A stretch of DNA of 64,000 bases, from the NCBI GenBank assembly GCA_027021385.1, contig JALUUL010000083.1, positions 1 to 64,000 of the forward strand. Reading direction: 5' to 3'. The position numbers were made by a program, and so were the translations under genes. Positions 26,791 to 35,644 of the stretch are shown piece by piece. The notes beneath the pieces are model-generated. The model made no database searches. It was given only the letters and a program-made list of their open reading frames with translations, and was not told where the DNA came from. The DNA comes from Planctomycetota bacterium (GTDB lineage Bacteria; Planctomycetota; UBA1135; GCA-002748355). How positions within the stretch are numbered: the stretch's first letter is position 1; each line of letters opens with the position of its first letter.

Positions 26791-27648
26791 ATGAGTCCTA
26801 TCGGTCGCGTCTTCATCGTCCTGAACCTGGCCCTATCGGCCGCCTTCCTCGGTTTCAGCGGCTTCTATCTTCACAACGTCGACAGCTACAAGGCCAAGCT
26901 CAACCAAGAGATCAAGGCTCACAAGGCGGACAACACCCGGAACGAGGAGCAGATCGCCAAGCTCTCCTCGGACCTGGACGCCGCCAAGGCCGATCTGCAG
27001 ACGACGAATGCGCGTCTGAACGAGAAGGTCAGTGCGCTCAAGGCCTCCGATGAGGAGAACAAGGACCTGAAGAGCCGCTTGAACAAGCTCCAGGCCAGCA
27101 TGCAGAGCGTCGAGGCCAGTCTCTCGACGATGGCCGACACCGTCGAGCGGCAGAACGCCCGGAATGCCGAACTCGAGAAGGCCTTCCTCGCCGCGAAGCA
27201 GGAGAAGGAACAGGCCCTGAACGAGCGCTCGGACATGGCGGACCGTCTCGCGGTCGCCGAGGCCGATCTCGCGAAAGCCAACACCCGTATCGAAGCTCTC
27301 CAGGGCGAGATCAACGAGAAGGTCGCCCAGATCCGCGATTTCCAGGTCCGCTTCGACGCGGCGATCGCCAAGGTTCCCCAGCTCGACCGGATCCTGCGGG
27401 GTGCGGTTCCCCCGATCGACGGGACTGTCGCCAACGTCGACGGGAATCTCAAGCTCGTGACGATCACGACCGGATCCGAGGCTGAGGTCAAGAAGGGCTA
27501 CACCTTCGCGATCCATGACGGCAAGACCTACAAGGGCGAGGTCGAGATCATCGACGTCATGGAAGGCGCCGCCGTCGGGCGGATCCGCCAGCTCGTCCAG
27601 GGCGCCTCGATCCGCAAGGGCGACCGCGCCACGACCCGGATCAACTGA
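26791..27648 (+). CDS. Membrane-anchored coiled-coil protein with C-terminal beta domain
   Basis: 285 aa. AAGGAG at 26775-26780 sets the ATG at 26791. One transmembrane helix (about 7-27, VFIVLNLALSAAFLGFSGF) is followed by about 160 residues of heptad-patterned Lys/Glu/Ala coiled coil (LSSDLDAAKADLQTTNARL, LAVAEADLAKANTRIEAL). The last 75 residues look like a small beta barrel: GTVANVDGNLKLVTI, GSEAEVKKGYTFAIHDG, GKGDRATTRI-like strands, recalling the FlgT-C/CsgG-type terminal domain. Topology (helix, coiled coil, beta domain) parallels MreC. Codon use is cleaner than in neighbours, with few GGG or AGG codons, suggesting high expression. No named family is recognised. Confidence 0.85.
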   Translation: MSPIGRVFIVLNLALSAAFLGFSGFYLHNVDSYKAKLNQEIKAHKADNTRNEEQIAKLSSDLDAAKADLQTTNARLNEKVSALKASDEENKDLKSRLNKLQASMQSVEASLSTMADTVERQNARNAELEKAFLAAKQEKEQALNERSDMADRLAVAEADLAKANTRIEALQGEINEKVAQIRDFQVRFDAAIAKVPQLDRILRGAVPPIDGTVANVDGNLKLVTITTGSEAEVKKGYTFAIHDGKTYKGEVEIIDVMEGAAVGRIRQLVQGASIRKGDRATTRIN

Positions 27649-27674
27649 TCGTCCCCGAGACACGGAGCAGCAAG

Positions 27675-27875
27675 ATGGCACGCGCAAAGAACAAGCGGAA
27701 CGGGACCCGGGCGGTCGAAGAACCCGTAGAGATCCTCGACGAGGGCAACGGCGCCGAGGTCGGCATCGATGCCGGAATCATCCTGACGACCTCCCTCTTC
27801 CTTCTCGCCTCGGTGGCGCTCGTCGTGACCGCCCTGGCGAATCATTACAACGCGGGACCGCTCGGCGGATCCTGA
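27675..27875 (+). CDS. Small single-pass membrane protein (66 aa)
   Basis: 66 aa: a basic N terminus (MARAKNKRNG), an acidic linker (EEPVEILDEGNGAE), one hydrophobic helix (ILTTSLFLLASVALVVTALA) and a short Gly-rich tail. It lies 26 bases after the coiled-coil gene with a similar biased codon use, so they are probably one unit. A small partner to the coiled-coil membrane protein is plausible but is an inference. A perfect 10-bp hairpin follows. Confidence 0.75.
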   Translation: MARAKNKRNGTRAVEEPVEILDEGNGAEVGIDAGIILTTSLFLLASVALVVTALANHYNAGPLGGS

Positions 27876-28237
27876 GTTCGAAGGCGAACGAGTTCTTCCC
27901 TCGAGGGAGGGCGGCCCGGGGCGGGGCCCGGGCGGCGAAGAAACGGGGGAGCGGCCCGGCAAGGTCGCTCCCCCGGAGCCTGTACGGACCAGGATCCTGT
28001 TGATCCTGAAACGTCGTTGGCGCGGGGCCTTGCCCGCGCCGCCGATTCCGGCCCGTGGGGAGGCGAAGGGGGCAGGTGGGGAAAGACGTTGGCCCGGGGG
28101 GAGGGGGCAAGTAGACTCCCCGAGGCCATGGATGCCGGGTGTTCGTGGCCTTCCGCACCACCCCGGAACCGGATCCGCGGAGGCCTGGGGACCGTGGCCC
28201 TCGGCGGATCGGTGAGACGGGAGGGGACCTTGACCGC
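27876..28237 (+). other. 362-base intergenic region upstream of mreB
   Basis: No gene seen. It contains the GC-rich hairpin at 27944-27975, a GC-rich stretch and a GGGAGGGG at 28219-28226 that may serve as the mreB ribosome-binding site. I could not find a convincing -35/-10 pair for mreB. Confidence 0.6.
27944..27975 (+). terminator. Perfect 10-bp GC hairpin after the small membrane gene
   Basis: CGGGGGAGCG (27944-27953) pairs perfectly with CGCTCCCCCG (27966-27975) across a 12-base loop. There is no T tract after it, so intrinsic termination would rest on the GC stem. It separates the coiled-coil/small-membrane unit from the mre cluster. Confidence 0.5.
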
Positions 28238-29305
28238 ATGCGAGGTGCGATCTTGAAGCTGTTCGAGTGGTTGGCCGGACGCTTTTCCATCGACATGGGC
28301 CTGGACCTGGGGACGGCCAACACCCTCGTCTACGTCGAGGACGGCGGGGTCGTCATGAACGAACCCTCGGTCGTCGCCGTCAAGGCCGGCACCAGCGAGG
28401 TCATCCTCGGGGGGCGCGCGGTGGGCAAGGAGGCCTACCGCATGCAGGGCCGGGCCCCGCAGAACATCGAGGTCATCCGGCCCCTCCGGGAGGGGGTCAT
28501 CGCCGATTTCGAGATCACCGAGGCGATGCTCCGCTACTTCATCAACGCGGTTCACGGTCGCCATCGCTTCGTCAAGCCCAGGGTCGTGATCGCGATCCCC
28601 TACGGAACGAACGAGGTCCAGAGGCGGGCCTTCATCGACTCGGCCGAGCGCGCAGGGGCCCGGACGGTCTTCCTCGTCGAGGAGCCGATCGCCGCCGGGC
28701 TCGGGGCGGGGCTCAACGTGACCGAGCCCGAGGGCTCGATGATCGTCGACATCGGGGGAGGAACGACGGACATCGCCGTCCTTTCGCTCGCCGGGGTCGT
28801 GCGGGCCGTGAGCCTCCGGGTCGCCGGGGACAACTTCGACGAGTCGATCCAGAAGCACATCCGCGAAAAATACAATCTCCTGATCGGCCCCCTGATGGCC
28901 GAGGACATCAAGCAGACGATCGGTTCGGTCCGGGAACTCGAGACCGAGTTCACCCTCGAGGTCAGCGGGCGGGACTTCCTGACCGGCCGGCCGCGGCGGG
29001 CGATCATCAGCTCCGACGAGATCCGCCAGGCTCTCCAGGATCCCGTGCGGGCGATCGTCCGCGGCATCCAGGAGGTGCTCGAGGACACGCCCCCCGAACT
29101 CTCGGCGGACCTGACGAAGTCCGGAATCGTGCTGGCCGGGGGGGGGAGTCTCGTCCGCGGGCTGGGCGACATGCTCCGCGAGGAGCTGGACCTCGAGATC
29201 CGGATCGCCGACGACCCCCTGACCTGCGTCGCCCGGGGCACGGGGAAGGTCCTGCAACGGATCGACGACCTCAAGGACTTCCTGCACGGGAGCCATCAGG
29301 ACTGA
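28238..29305 (+). CDS. mreB: Rod-shape-determining actin homologue MreB
   Basis: 355 aa. Cytoplasmic actin-like filament that positions the elongasome. Signatures: GLDLGTANTLVYV (phosphate-1 loop), EPSVVAV, IADFEITEAML, VEEPIAAGLGAGL, MIVDIGGGTTDIAV (phosphate-2) and LAGGGSLVRGL (adenosine loop), the last encoded by a run of nine G (29138-29146). ATG 28238 is preceded by GGGAGGGG; the upstream frame lacks family sequence. It begins the cluster mreB-mreC-mreD-mrdA-rodA, followed 9 bases on by mreC. Confidence 0.97.
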   Translation: MRGAILKLFEWLAGRFSIDMGLDLGTANTLVYVEDGGVVMNEPSVVAVKAGTSEVILGGRAVGKEAYRMQGRAPQNIEVIRPLREGVIADFEITEAMLRYFINAVHGRHRFVKPRVVIAIPYGTNEVQRRAFIDSAERAGARTVFLVEEPIAAGLGAGLNVTEPEGSMIVDIGGGTTDIAVLSLAGVVRAVSLRVAGDNFDESIQKHIREKYNLLIGPLMAEDIKQTIGSVRELETEFTLEVSGRDFLTGRPRRAIISSDEIRQALQDPVRAIVRGIQEVLEDTPPELSADLTKSGIVLAGGGSLVRGLGDMLREELDLEIRIADDPLTCVARGTGKVLQRIDDLKDFLHGSHQD

Positions 29306-29314
29306 GGAGCGCAC

Positions 29315-30640
29315 TTGGGAAGATGGGACCGCAGGCTCTCCGCCTTGCTCGTCCTCGCCTGGCTGGGGGGTCTTCCCTGGATCCGATCCTGGGCGCGCGC
29401 GCCCTTCCCGGGGGAGGGCGCGCTTCTCGCCGGGTTCTCGTTCCTCCTCCTGCCTGAGGGGAGGGTGCAGGCCGCGCTGCGCGGACCCCGCCCGCCGCGC
29501 GGGCCCGCGGTCGATCGGGAACTCCTGCGACGCCGCCTCCTCGCGCGGCTCGAGGAGGAACTCCCCGTGGGGATTTCCCGCCTCCTTCCGCTCGTGGTCC
29601 AGGGGGTCGAGGGCCGCGGGGGAGGGGGACGCGCCGCCCGCCTGGTCCTGGCGGACGGGATCGCGGAGGATTTCTTCCGGAAGATCCAGGGGAGACCGGT
29701 CCTCTTCGCCGGAAGCCTCGTCGGGTTCCTCGAGGAAGGGCCGGGGGGCGATCCCTGCGTGCGCCTGGGCTCCGCCCTCGACCCGAGCGGGAGACCCTAT
29801 CGCCGGTTCCTCGGGATCGCCCGGAGCGAGGGCTGCGGGGAGAGCCTGCAGGTCCTCCTCGAGGCCGCCCGTCCCGAGGAGCCGTTTCCGTTCCGTGTCC
29901 TCCTCGCGAATCCCTCGACGACGGACACCTGGTCGGAGGGGCGCTACCCCTTCGTCGTCCGGAGTCTGGTGTCGGAGAGACTCGATCCGGGCCTTCCGGC
30001 CGGACTCGTGCTCGGGAGGATCGAGGACCTGGGCTTTCGGGAAGCCGGCGTCGTGCTCCGCCGGTTCGTCGATCCACCCTGGCGCCCCGAGGGGCTTGTC
30101 CTCGTCGGCGTTCCTGTCAGCGAGGCCGAGGCCGCCGAAGGATCCCAGGCGATCCGATCGGCCTGGGACCCTGCGCGGATCCCGGCCGCCGTCCTCTGGC
30201 GGGAGGCCGTCGCGCCTCCGGGCCGGATCCTTCTCGGGGGGCGCGGCCTCCGACGGGGGGCCGCCGTCCTTTTCGAAGGGCGCTGCCTCGGAGTCCTCCT
30301 AGCTGGCTCCGGGTCGCGGGGGCTGGCCGGTCTCGCCTGCGAACCCGGACTGCGCTTTCCCTGCCTCCTCGCGCTGGAGGGGGGGAAGGAAATCCGGCCG
30401 GCGGTCCTCGTCGGAGAGGGCTGGGGACGGCGGGGCGGCCGGTTCCGGCTCGAGGGCGCGCCGCCGAAGAAGGACCTCCGGGGAGCGGTGGTCTACAGCG
30501 GGGCGGGCGGAATCGGGTTTCCGCCCGGATTCCGCATCGGGCGGGTCCTGGAGGTCGGGGGGGCCTTCGTCGAACTCCGTCTCGAGGGTGCGGATCCCTG
30601 GCCGGACCGCGTCGAGATCGTTCGGAGGGGGAGGCCGTGA
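29315..30640 (+). CDS. mreC: MreC-like elongasome scaffold (divergent, long)
   Basis: 441 aa, longer than usual MreC (about 280-370). A TTG start with GAGGAG at 29304-29309 precedes a hydrophobic anchor (LLVLAWLGGLPWIRSWA) and a helical stretch. The C-terminal part matches the MreC beta-barrel signature: DLRGAVVYSGAGGIGFPPG, RIGRVLEVGGAFVELRLEGA. Between them is extra sequence without a clear match. In the periplasm MreC links MreB/MreD/RodA to PBP2. Position between mreB and mreD supports the call. Overlaps mreD by 4 bases (GTGA). Confidence 0.82.
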   Translation: MGRWDRRLSALLVLAWLGGLPWIRSWARAPFPGEGALLAGFSFLLLPEGRVQAALRGPRPPRGPAVDRELLRRRLLARLEEELPVGISRLLPLVVQGVEGRGGGGRAARLVLADGIAEDFFRKIQGRPVLFAGSLVGFLEEGPGGDPCVRLGSALDPSGRPYRRFLGIARSEGCGESLQVLLEAARPEEPFPFRVLLANPSTTDTWSEGRYPFVVRSLVSERLDPGLPAGLVLGRIEDLGFREAGVVLRRFVDPPWRPEGLVLVGVPVSEAEAAEGSQAIRSAWDPARIPAAVLWREAVAPPGRILLGGRGLRRGAAVLFEGRCLGVLLAGSGSRGLAGLACEPGLRFPCLLALEGGKEIRPAVLVGEGWGRRGGRFRLEGAPPKKDLRGAVVYSGAGGIGFPPGFRIGRVLEVGGAFVELRLEGADPWPDRVEIVRRGRP

Positions 30641-31137
30641 GACTCCCCGGCCTCCTCTGGGCGCCGCTCATGCTGGTCTGCGTCCTGGTCGAACCCCACC
30701 TCGCCTCCTTCCCCGGAAGGCCCGCTCCCGACGTCACAGCCTGCGCCCTCCTCTGGCTCGGCCTGCGCCGGGGTCCGGCCTGCGCCCTCGCGGCCGCCGC
30801 CGGGCTCGCTCTCTGCCGGAGTCTGCTGCTTCCCGGAACCCTCGCCTTCCATCTCTGGCTGGCCTTGGCCTTCCTCCTCGCCCTGCAGGTTCTCCGCTCG
30901 GTCTTCGTCGAGGAGCACCCGATCTTCCTGGTCCTGGTTTCGATCCTGTTCGCCTGGTGGGCGGGGCGGGTCCCTTCCTGGGTCCTGGGTCCCGGGGTGG
31001 CTTCCGTCTTCGAACGGAGCGTGCCGGGTCTCCTCCTGACGGGGGCCTTGGCGCCGCTTCCCTTTCTCCTCGGGGTAGGGTCCCCGGTACGTTCCGAGGC
31101 CTTAAGAGAGCGCAGAGAGCACGGGACGCCCAGGTGA
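30637..31137 (+). CDS. mreD: MreD-like membrane protein
   Basis: 166 aa with several hydrophobic helices (LLWAPLMLVCVLVEP, ALAAAAGLALCRSLLLPG, ALAFLLALQVLRSVF, VLVSILFAWWAG, LLLTGALAPLPFLLG), as expected for the inner-membrane elongasome subunit MreD. Sequence conservation in MreD is low, so position in mreB-C-D-PBP2-RodA order carries much of the weight. Starts with GTG 30637 overlapping mreC. Ends with a charged tail (SEALRERREH), and its stop overlaps the GTG of the PBP2 gene. Confidence 0.8.
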   Translation: MRLPGLLWAPLMLVCVLVEPHLASFPGRPAPDVTACALLWLGLRRGPACALAAAAGLALCRSLLLPGTLAFHLWLALAFLLALQVLRSVFVEEHPIFLVLVSILFAWWAGRVPSWVLGPGVASVFERSVPGLLLTGALAPLPFLLGVGSPVRSEALRERREHGTPR

Positions 31138-33815
31138 GCGAGGTCTCGAGACGCATCCGCCTGCTCGTTCTCCTCGCCTTCTTCGGGGCAGGGATCCTGT
31201 GCTTCCGGGTCTTCTGGCTCGCCGCGGTCGAAGGTCCCCTCTGGAGGAACCGCAGGGCAGCCGCGCTCTACGGGGCGACTCGGCCGGCGGCCGCGCGCGG
31301 CGCGATCCTCGACGCCCGGGGGAGGGTCTTGGCCCGGGACGCTCCGTCCTACGGACTCGCCTTTCAATTCCGGGCCTTCCGGCGGGCCCACCCCTTCGCC
31401 CTCCTCGTCCAGTGCGACCATCTCCTTCGCCTCCTCCACCGGGAACTCCCGGCCCGCCCCGAGAGCCTTCCCGAGGGTCTGGTCGAGGGGGACCCTCTGG
31501 CCTTCACGGATCCTCCCTCGCGCCTCCGGCGCGCGATCTCCGGCCTCGGAGCCCTGCCCGCGGTCCTTCTCCGGCGGAAGGGTCTCCCCCGTTCCCTCGC
31601 CGCCACCTTGCGCTTCTATCTCCATGCCTGCTTCCGTCCGGCCGCGGGCCTGCGTCGGGAGTTCGCGGGAAGGGAAGGCCTGCTCCTCCTGCGCATGGAC
31701 CTCCGCGCCCGGGAACGCCCGGAACTTCCCCTGGCCTCCCTCGTCGCCGAGCTCTGCGGATTGCCTCCTACAGAGGGCGCCACGAGGGTCCTGGAGCGGA
31801 TCGAGGCGAGCGTTCGGTCATCGAGGAAGCGACTCGAGGAACTCGCCGAGCTGTGCGGCCCTTCCTTACCTCTTCCCTTTTCGCGCCGAGAGGAAGCCGG
31901 CCGCAGGGGGAACCTCTTCGCCTATCTCGACGCCCTCGACCGCTTCCTGGACCGCCGGGCCCGGACCCTGACCCAGCGGAGAATCCGCCGGAGGGAGGAG
32001 GAGGCCCGGCTCCGGAGGGGGAGGGTTTGGTGGAAGCGTCTCGCCGCCTGGTTGTCGAAGTCCGAGACCGGTCTCCGGCTCGGCCCGGTCGAGACCCTCG
32101 TGGCCCAGCGCTTCCGCCTCGATCGCGGGGAGCGCATCCTCCTCCGGGACGTGCCCCTCGATCCGATCGTGACCCTCGTCGCCGGCCGGAAAGAGGACTA
32201 CCCCGGGTTCAGGGTTCGGGAATCCCTGCGGAGGGAATACCCCCGCAAGGCGCGGGGGGGATACCCGTATCGCTGGATCGGTCTCGTCGGGCAGAGGAAC
32301 CTGCAAAGGAACCCGAAAAAGACCGGCCGGGAATCCTCCTCTGGACAGGGTCCGGGGGAAGGGCCGCAGGGGGAGAACAGGGAAGAGGACCGGTCCGGGG
32401 CGGCTCCGCCCCTCCCCGGGCCCGGGGAGGACCTGGACGTCGACCCGGCGAAGAGCCGGCTCCATTTCACCGATCCCGAGTGGCTCGCTTGGAAGGAGGA
32501 GGCCAGGCGTCGGCTCGAGGCCGTCCGGAGAGAAGGGTTGCGGTCCGGGCTCTCGGGGTTGGAGAAGACCTGCGACCTCTGGTTGTCGGGTCTTTCCGGC
32601 TACCGGCGGTATCTCCGGGACCGGAGCGGGAGGGTCCGGCATCTCGTCGAGGAGAGGCAAGCCTTTCCGGGTGTCGACGTGGCCCTGACCCTGGATGCCG
32701 ATCTCCAGGACCTGGCGCTCGAGGCCCTGCGCGGAGCCAGGGACCATCCGCGGAACGGGCGGCCGCCGCTCGGAGAAGACGCGCGGGCCGCGATGGCCGT
32801 CCTCGACGCACGGAACGGGGCGGTGCTCGCGATGGCCTGGCTCCCGGAGCGGGTCGGGGGGCGTCTCGACCGACGGAACACCGCGGCGGAGATCTGGCAC
32901 TACGCGGTCCTGGGATCGACCTTCAAGCCCCTCGTCGCCTACGAGTTCCTCCGCCGTTTCGGGCCGGAGGCCTGGAACGACTTCGAACCCTGCGGGGGGA
33001 GCATCCGCTTCCCCGGGGAAAGCCGGATCCGTTGCGACGGGGTCCACGGGCGGTTCGCGGGCAGGGAGGACCTCGCCCGCGTGCTTTCGAAATCCTGCAA
33101 CGTCTTCTTCGCCCAGTGCGGGCGGAGGCTGGGACTCTCGGGGCTCAGTCTCGCGGCCGGACGCTTCGGACTCTGGGAGGTCGGGGAGGCCTTCCTCGAG
33201 CCCTTCGGGTGGAGGCGGGATCCGGCCGGGCCGATTCCGCTGCGGAAGGCCCGCCCGCCCCATGGGAGAGCCAAGCCCGCGGGGACGAGTTTCGGGGCCC
33301 TCTACGACCGGGTCTCGCTGGCGCGCAGGGGGATCGGATACGGATTGGAGGCTTCTCCCCTTTCGCTCGCGCGGGCCTACGCCGGGCTCGGGACCGGAGG
33401 CCTGCCCGATCCCCACCTCCTCCGGAGGATCGGAAGGGAGGTCCTTCCCGATCCCGAGCCCCGGGACCTGCATCTCGACCCCGAGGTCCTCGCGGTGGTC
33501 CGCCGCGGGCTCGAGGAGACCGTCGCGAGGGGAGGGACCGCCAATCGTTCGGGAGTCGGGCGCTTCGGGCTCGCGGGCAAGACCGGAACGGCGGAAGTTT
33601 CGAGACGCCGCAACAACGCCTGGTTCACGGGATACGTTCCCGCCGGATCTCCGCGCCTTGCGTTGAGCGCGGTCTTCTTCCAGGTCCCCCACGGCATCCA
33701 CGGCGGGGACCACGCGGCCGAGGCCGTGGCCAGATTTCTCGAGGCCCTCTCGAACCCGCGGAACGAGGCGCTCTGGCGGAGATACCTCGAGGCCTCCGAC
33801 GAGGAGGGGCGCTGA
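31134..33815 (+). CDS. mrdA: Penicillin-binding protein 2 (class B PBP, MrdA-like), enlarged
   Basis: 893 aa, versus about 630 for typical PBP2. A cytoplasmic tip and one anchor helix (LLVLLAFFGAGILCFRVFW) lead into the pedestal domain (RGAILDARGRVLARDAPSYGLAF). A Pro/Gly/Glu-rich insertion lies around residues 390-430. LSGLEKTCDLWLSGLSGYRR is the class B motif before the transpeptidase domain. Catalytic motifs: Ser595-x2-Lys598 (STFK), SCN at 654-656 and KTG at Lys816. It should cross-link glycan in the sidewall with RodA. GTG 31134 overlaps mreD. The enlargement is mostly N-terminal to the active site. Confidence 0.92.
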   Translation: MSEVSRRIRLLVLLAFFGAGILCFRVFWLAAVEGPLWRNRRAAALYGATRPAAARGAILDARGRVLARDAPSYGLAFQFRAFRRAHPFALLVQCDHLLRLLHRELPARPESLPEGLVEGDPLAFTDPPSRLRRAISGLGALPAVLLRRKGLPRSLAATLRFYLHACFRPAAGLRREFAGREGLLLLRMDLRARERPELPLASLVAELCGLPPTEGATRVLERIEASVRSSRKRLEELAELCGPSLPLPFSRREEAGRRGNLFAYLDALDRFLDRRARTLTQRRIRRREEEARLRRGRVWWKRLAAWLSKSETGLRLGPVETLVAQRFRLDRGERILLRDVPLDPIVTLVAGRKEDYPGFRVRESLRREYPRKARGGYPYRWIGLVGQRNLQRNPKKTGRESSSGQGPGEGPQGENREEDRSGAAPPLPGPGEDLDVDPAKSRLHFTDPEWLAWKEEARRRLEAVRREGLRSGLSGLEKTCDLWLSGLSGYRRYLRDRSGRVRHLVEERQAFPGVDVALTLDADLQDLALEALRGARDHPRNGRPPLGEDARAAMAVLDARNGAVLAMAWLPERVGGRLDRRNTAAEIWHYAVLGSTFKPLVAYEFLRRFGPEAWNDFEPCGGSIRFPGESRIRCDGVHGRFAGREDLARVLSKSCNVFFAQCGRRLGLSGLSLAAGRFGLWEVGEAFLEPFGWRRDPAGPIPLRKARPPHGRAKPAGTSFGALYDRVSLARRGIGYGLEASPLSLARAYAGLGTGGLPDPHLLRRIGREVLPDPEPRDLHLDPEVLAVVRRGLEETVARGGTANRSGVGRFGLAGKTGTAEVSRRRNNAWFTGYVPAGSPRLALSAVFFQVPHGIHGGDHAAEAVARFLEALSNPRNEALWRRYLEASDEEGR

Positions 33816-33816
33816 G

Positions 33817-34941
33817 ATGAGGTTCTTCGACAGGCTGGCGGGTTTCCCCCTCCTGATCTGGGTCTACGCCCTAATGCTCTGCGGGCTCGGGGCGGTCTTC
33901 CTGGATTCCGCGAGCGGGGCCTCGGTGGACGGGGATCCGGGCCAGGCGGTCCGGCAGGTCCAGGCCGTCCTGCTCTCGGCGTTGCTGGCCGCGGTCCTCG
34001 CGGGGATCCGCCGGCGGAAGCTCCTGCAGGCGGCCTGGCCCCTCTACTTCGCGGCCTGTCTCGCACTCGCGAGCCTTCCGTTCCTGGGGGTGACCCTGAA
34101 CGGAGCCCGGCGCTGGTTCCGCTTGGGCGGGCTCACCCTCCAACCGGCCGAGTTCTTCAAACCCGCCCTGATCCTGGTTCTCGCCCACTGGTACCGGTTG
34201 CGGAGCGAGGGGGGGTTCCGAAGCACCGTCCTCCTGCCCCTCCTGTTCACGGTCCTCCCCGCCGCGAGCATCGCCCGGCAGCCCGATCTCGGCAGCGCGC
34301 TCTCCCTGTTCCCGATCCTCCTCGTCATGGCCTGGGCTGCGGGGGCCCGGGCACGACACCTCCTGCTGCTCCTCGGGGCCGGGATCCTGGCCCTTCTCGC
34401 CTTCTACCCTTTCCTCCACAGCTACCAGAAGGAACGCATCCTCGTCTGGCTGCATCAAGGGGCGATGACCCGGGAGGAACTCAAGGGGGCCGGCTACCAC
34501 CTCTACCAGAGCCTGATCGCCGTCGGGGGCGGCGGCTGGTTTGGAGCGGGGCTCCGGCAGGGACCGCAGAACGTTCTGGACTACCTGCCGTATCGGAGCA
34601 CGGATTTCCTGTTCTCGGTCGTCGCGGAGGAGACCGGCATCCTCGGGGCCTCGGCGGTCGTCTTCCTTTATCTGGGGCTCGGGGTCCTCCTCTGCGCCCG
34701 GGCCGCCCGGCTCGGAGACCGCTTCGGAAGGCTGCTCTCCGCGGGGGCGGGCGGCTATTTCCTGACCCACCTGTTCCTCCACGCCGGAGTCTGTACCGGT
34801 CTCCTCCCGCCGACGGGCCTGCCCCTACCGTTCCTGAGCTACGGGCGATCCTCGGTGGCCGGTGCCTGGCTGGTCCTGGCGCTGGCCGGGCACGCGACCT
34901 GGAGGCGGGTCCGGACCGTGGCTCCCGACAGGCACCTCTGA
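33817..34941 (+). CDS. rodA: RodA peptidoglycan glycosyltransferase (SEDS family)
   Basis: 374 aa, ten or so hydrophobic helices. SEDS motifs: NGARRWFRLGGLTLQPAEF, RQPDLGSAL, YHLYQSLIAVGGGGWFG, LPYRSTDFLFSVVAEE with TGILGA, and the closing TGLPLPFLSYGRSS. RodA polymerises lipid II and pairs with PBP2, encoded just upstream with a 1-base gap. The last gene of the mre cluster: a bulged hairpin (34951-34981) follows directly. Confidence 0.95.
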   Translation: MRFFDRLAGFPLLIWVYALMLCGLGAVFLDSASGASVDGDPGQAVRQVQAVLLSALLAAVLAGIRRRKLLQAAWPLYFAACLALASLPFLGVTLNGARRWFRLGGLTLQPAEFFKPALILVLAHWYRLRSEGGFRSTVLLPLLFTVLPAASIARQPDLGSALSLFPILLVMAWAAGARARHLLLLLGAGILALLAFYPFLHSYQKERILVWLHQGAMTREELKGAGYHLYQSLIAVGGGGWFGAGLRQGPQNVLDYLPYRSTDFLFSVVAEETGILGASAVVFLYLGLGVLLCARAARLGDRFGRLLSAGAGGYFLTHLFLHAGVCTGLLPPTGLPLPFLSYGRSSVAGAWLVLALAGHATWRRVRTVAPDRHL

Positions 34942-34950
34942 ACCGCGCGG

Positions 34951-34981
34951 GACCTCCGCGGGCGCTTCCGCCCGCGAGGTC
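34951..34981. terminator. Bidirectional terminator-like hairpin between rodA and phoU
   Basis: The left arm (34951-34964, GACCTCCGCGGGCG) pairs with the right arm (34969-34981, CGCCCGCGAGGTC) over a CTTC tetraloop, with one bulged C. It lies between converging genes, 9 bases after rodA and 3 bases before the phoU stop. No T tract follows on either side. Confidence 0.6.
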
Positions 34982-34984
34982 GGG

Positions 34985-35644
34985 TCAGGGGAGGGGACGG
35001 TGCCGGACGATCTCTCCGCGGGCCATGAAGAGGACGTCCTCGGCGATGTTCGTCGCAAGGTCCGCGGTTCGTTCCAGGTGACGGGAGGCGGAGAGATGAT
35101 GGATCGCGTTGCGGATGCAGGATGGGTCCCGCTCCATCGCCCCCTCGAGGGAACGGAACAGTTCCCGGTGCATGTCGTCGACTTCATCGTCGGCCGCAAG
35201 GACCCTCCGGGCGGCCTCTTCGTCGGTGTGGATGAGGGCGTCGAGCGAGCCCTGCACCATCTCCCGCACACGATCGACCATTTCGGGGAAGGTCGAGGCG
35301 ACGGGAAGGGGGGGGGCCGCACAGATCTCCCGCGCCCGCTCGGCCAGGTTCACGGCGAGATCCCCCATCCGTTCCAGATCGTTGTTGACCTTCAAGGCCG
35401 TGACGAGGAACCGGAGATCTCCCGCGACCGGTTGGTGCAGGGCCATGATCTTCAGGCAGTCTTCCTCGAGATCGACTTCGGCATCGTCGATGGCCGCGTC
35501 GCCGGCGACGACCTCCATGGCCAGGTCGGGGCGGCGGTCGACGAGGGAGGCGGTCGCCTTCCGGATGGCCTCCTCGACACGGGAGCCGAGTCTGAGGAGG
35601 CCGGCTTTCAGGTTTTCGAGATCGCGGATGAAATGCTGGGTCAT
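34985..35644 (-). CDS. phoU: PhoU phosphate-signalling regulator
   Basis: 219 aa. Two homologous three-helix bundles, as in PhoU: MTQHFIRDLENLKAGLL in bundle one with the metal-binding DDAEVDLEEDCLKI and LRFLVTALKVNNDLERMGD, and FPEMVDRVREMVQ in bundle two with DDEVDDMHRELFR and AIHHLSASRHLERTADLATN. It links PstSCAB occupancy to PhoR. AGAGGCG precedes the ATG. Its promoter region carries a CTTCA-type Pho box (35761-35787), like pstS and phoB. It is not in the pst operon but divergent from the DUF47/pit unit. Confidence 0.96.
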   Translation of the reverse strand: MTQHFIRDLENLKAGLLRLGSRVEEAIRKATASLVDRRPDLAMEVVAGDAAIDDAEVDLEEDCLKIMALHQPVAGDLRFLVTALKVNNDLERMGDLAVNLAERAREICAAPPLPVASTFPEMVDRVREMVQGSLDALIHTDEEAARRVLAADDEVDDMHRELFRSLEGAMERDPSCIRNAIHHLSASRHLERTADLATNIAEDVLFMARGEIVRHRPLP

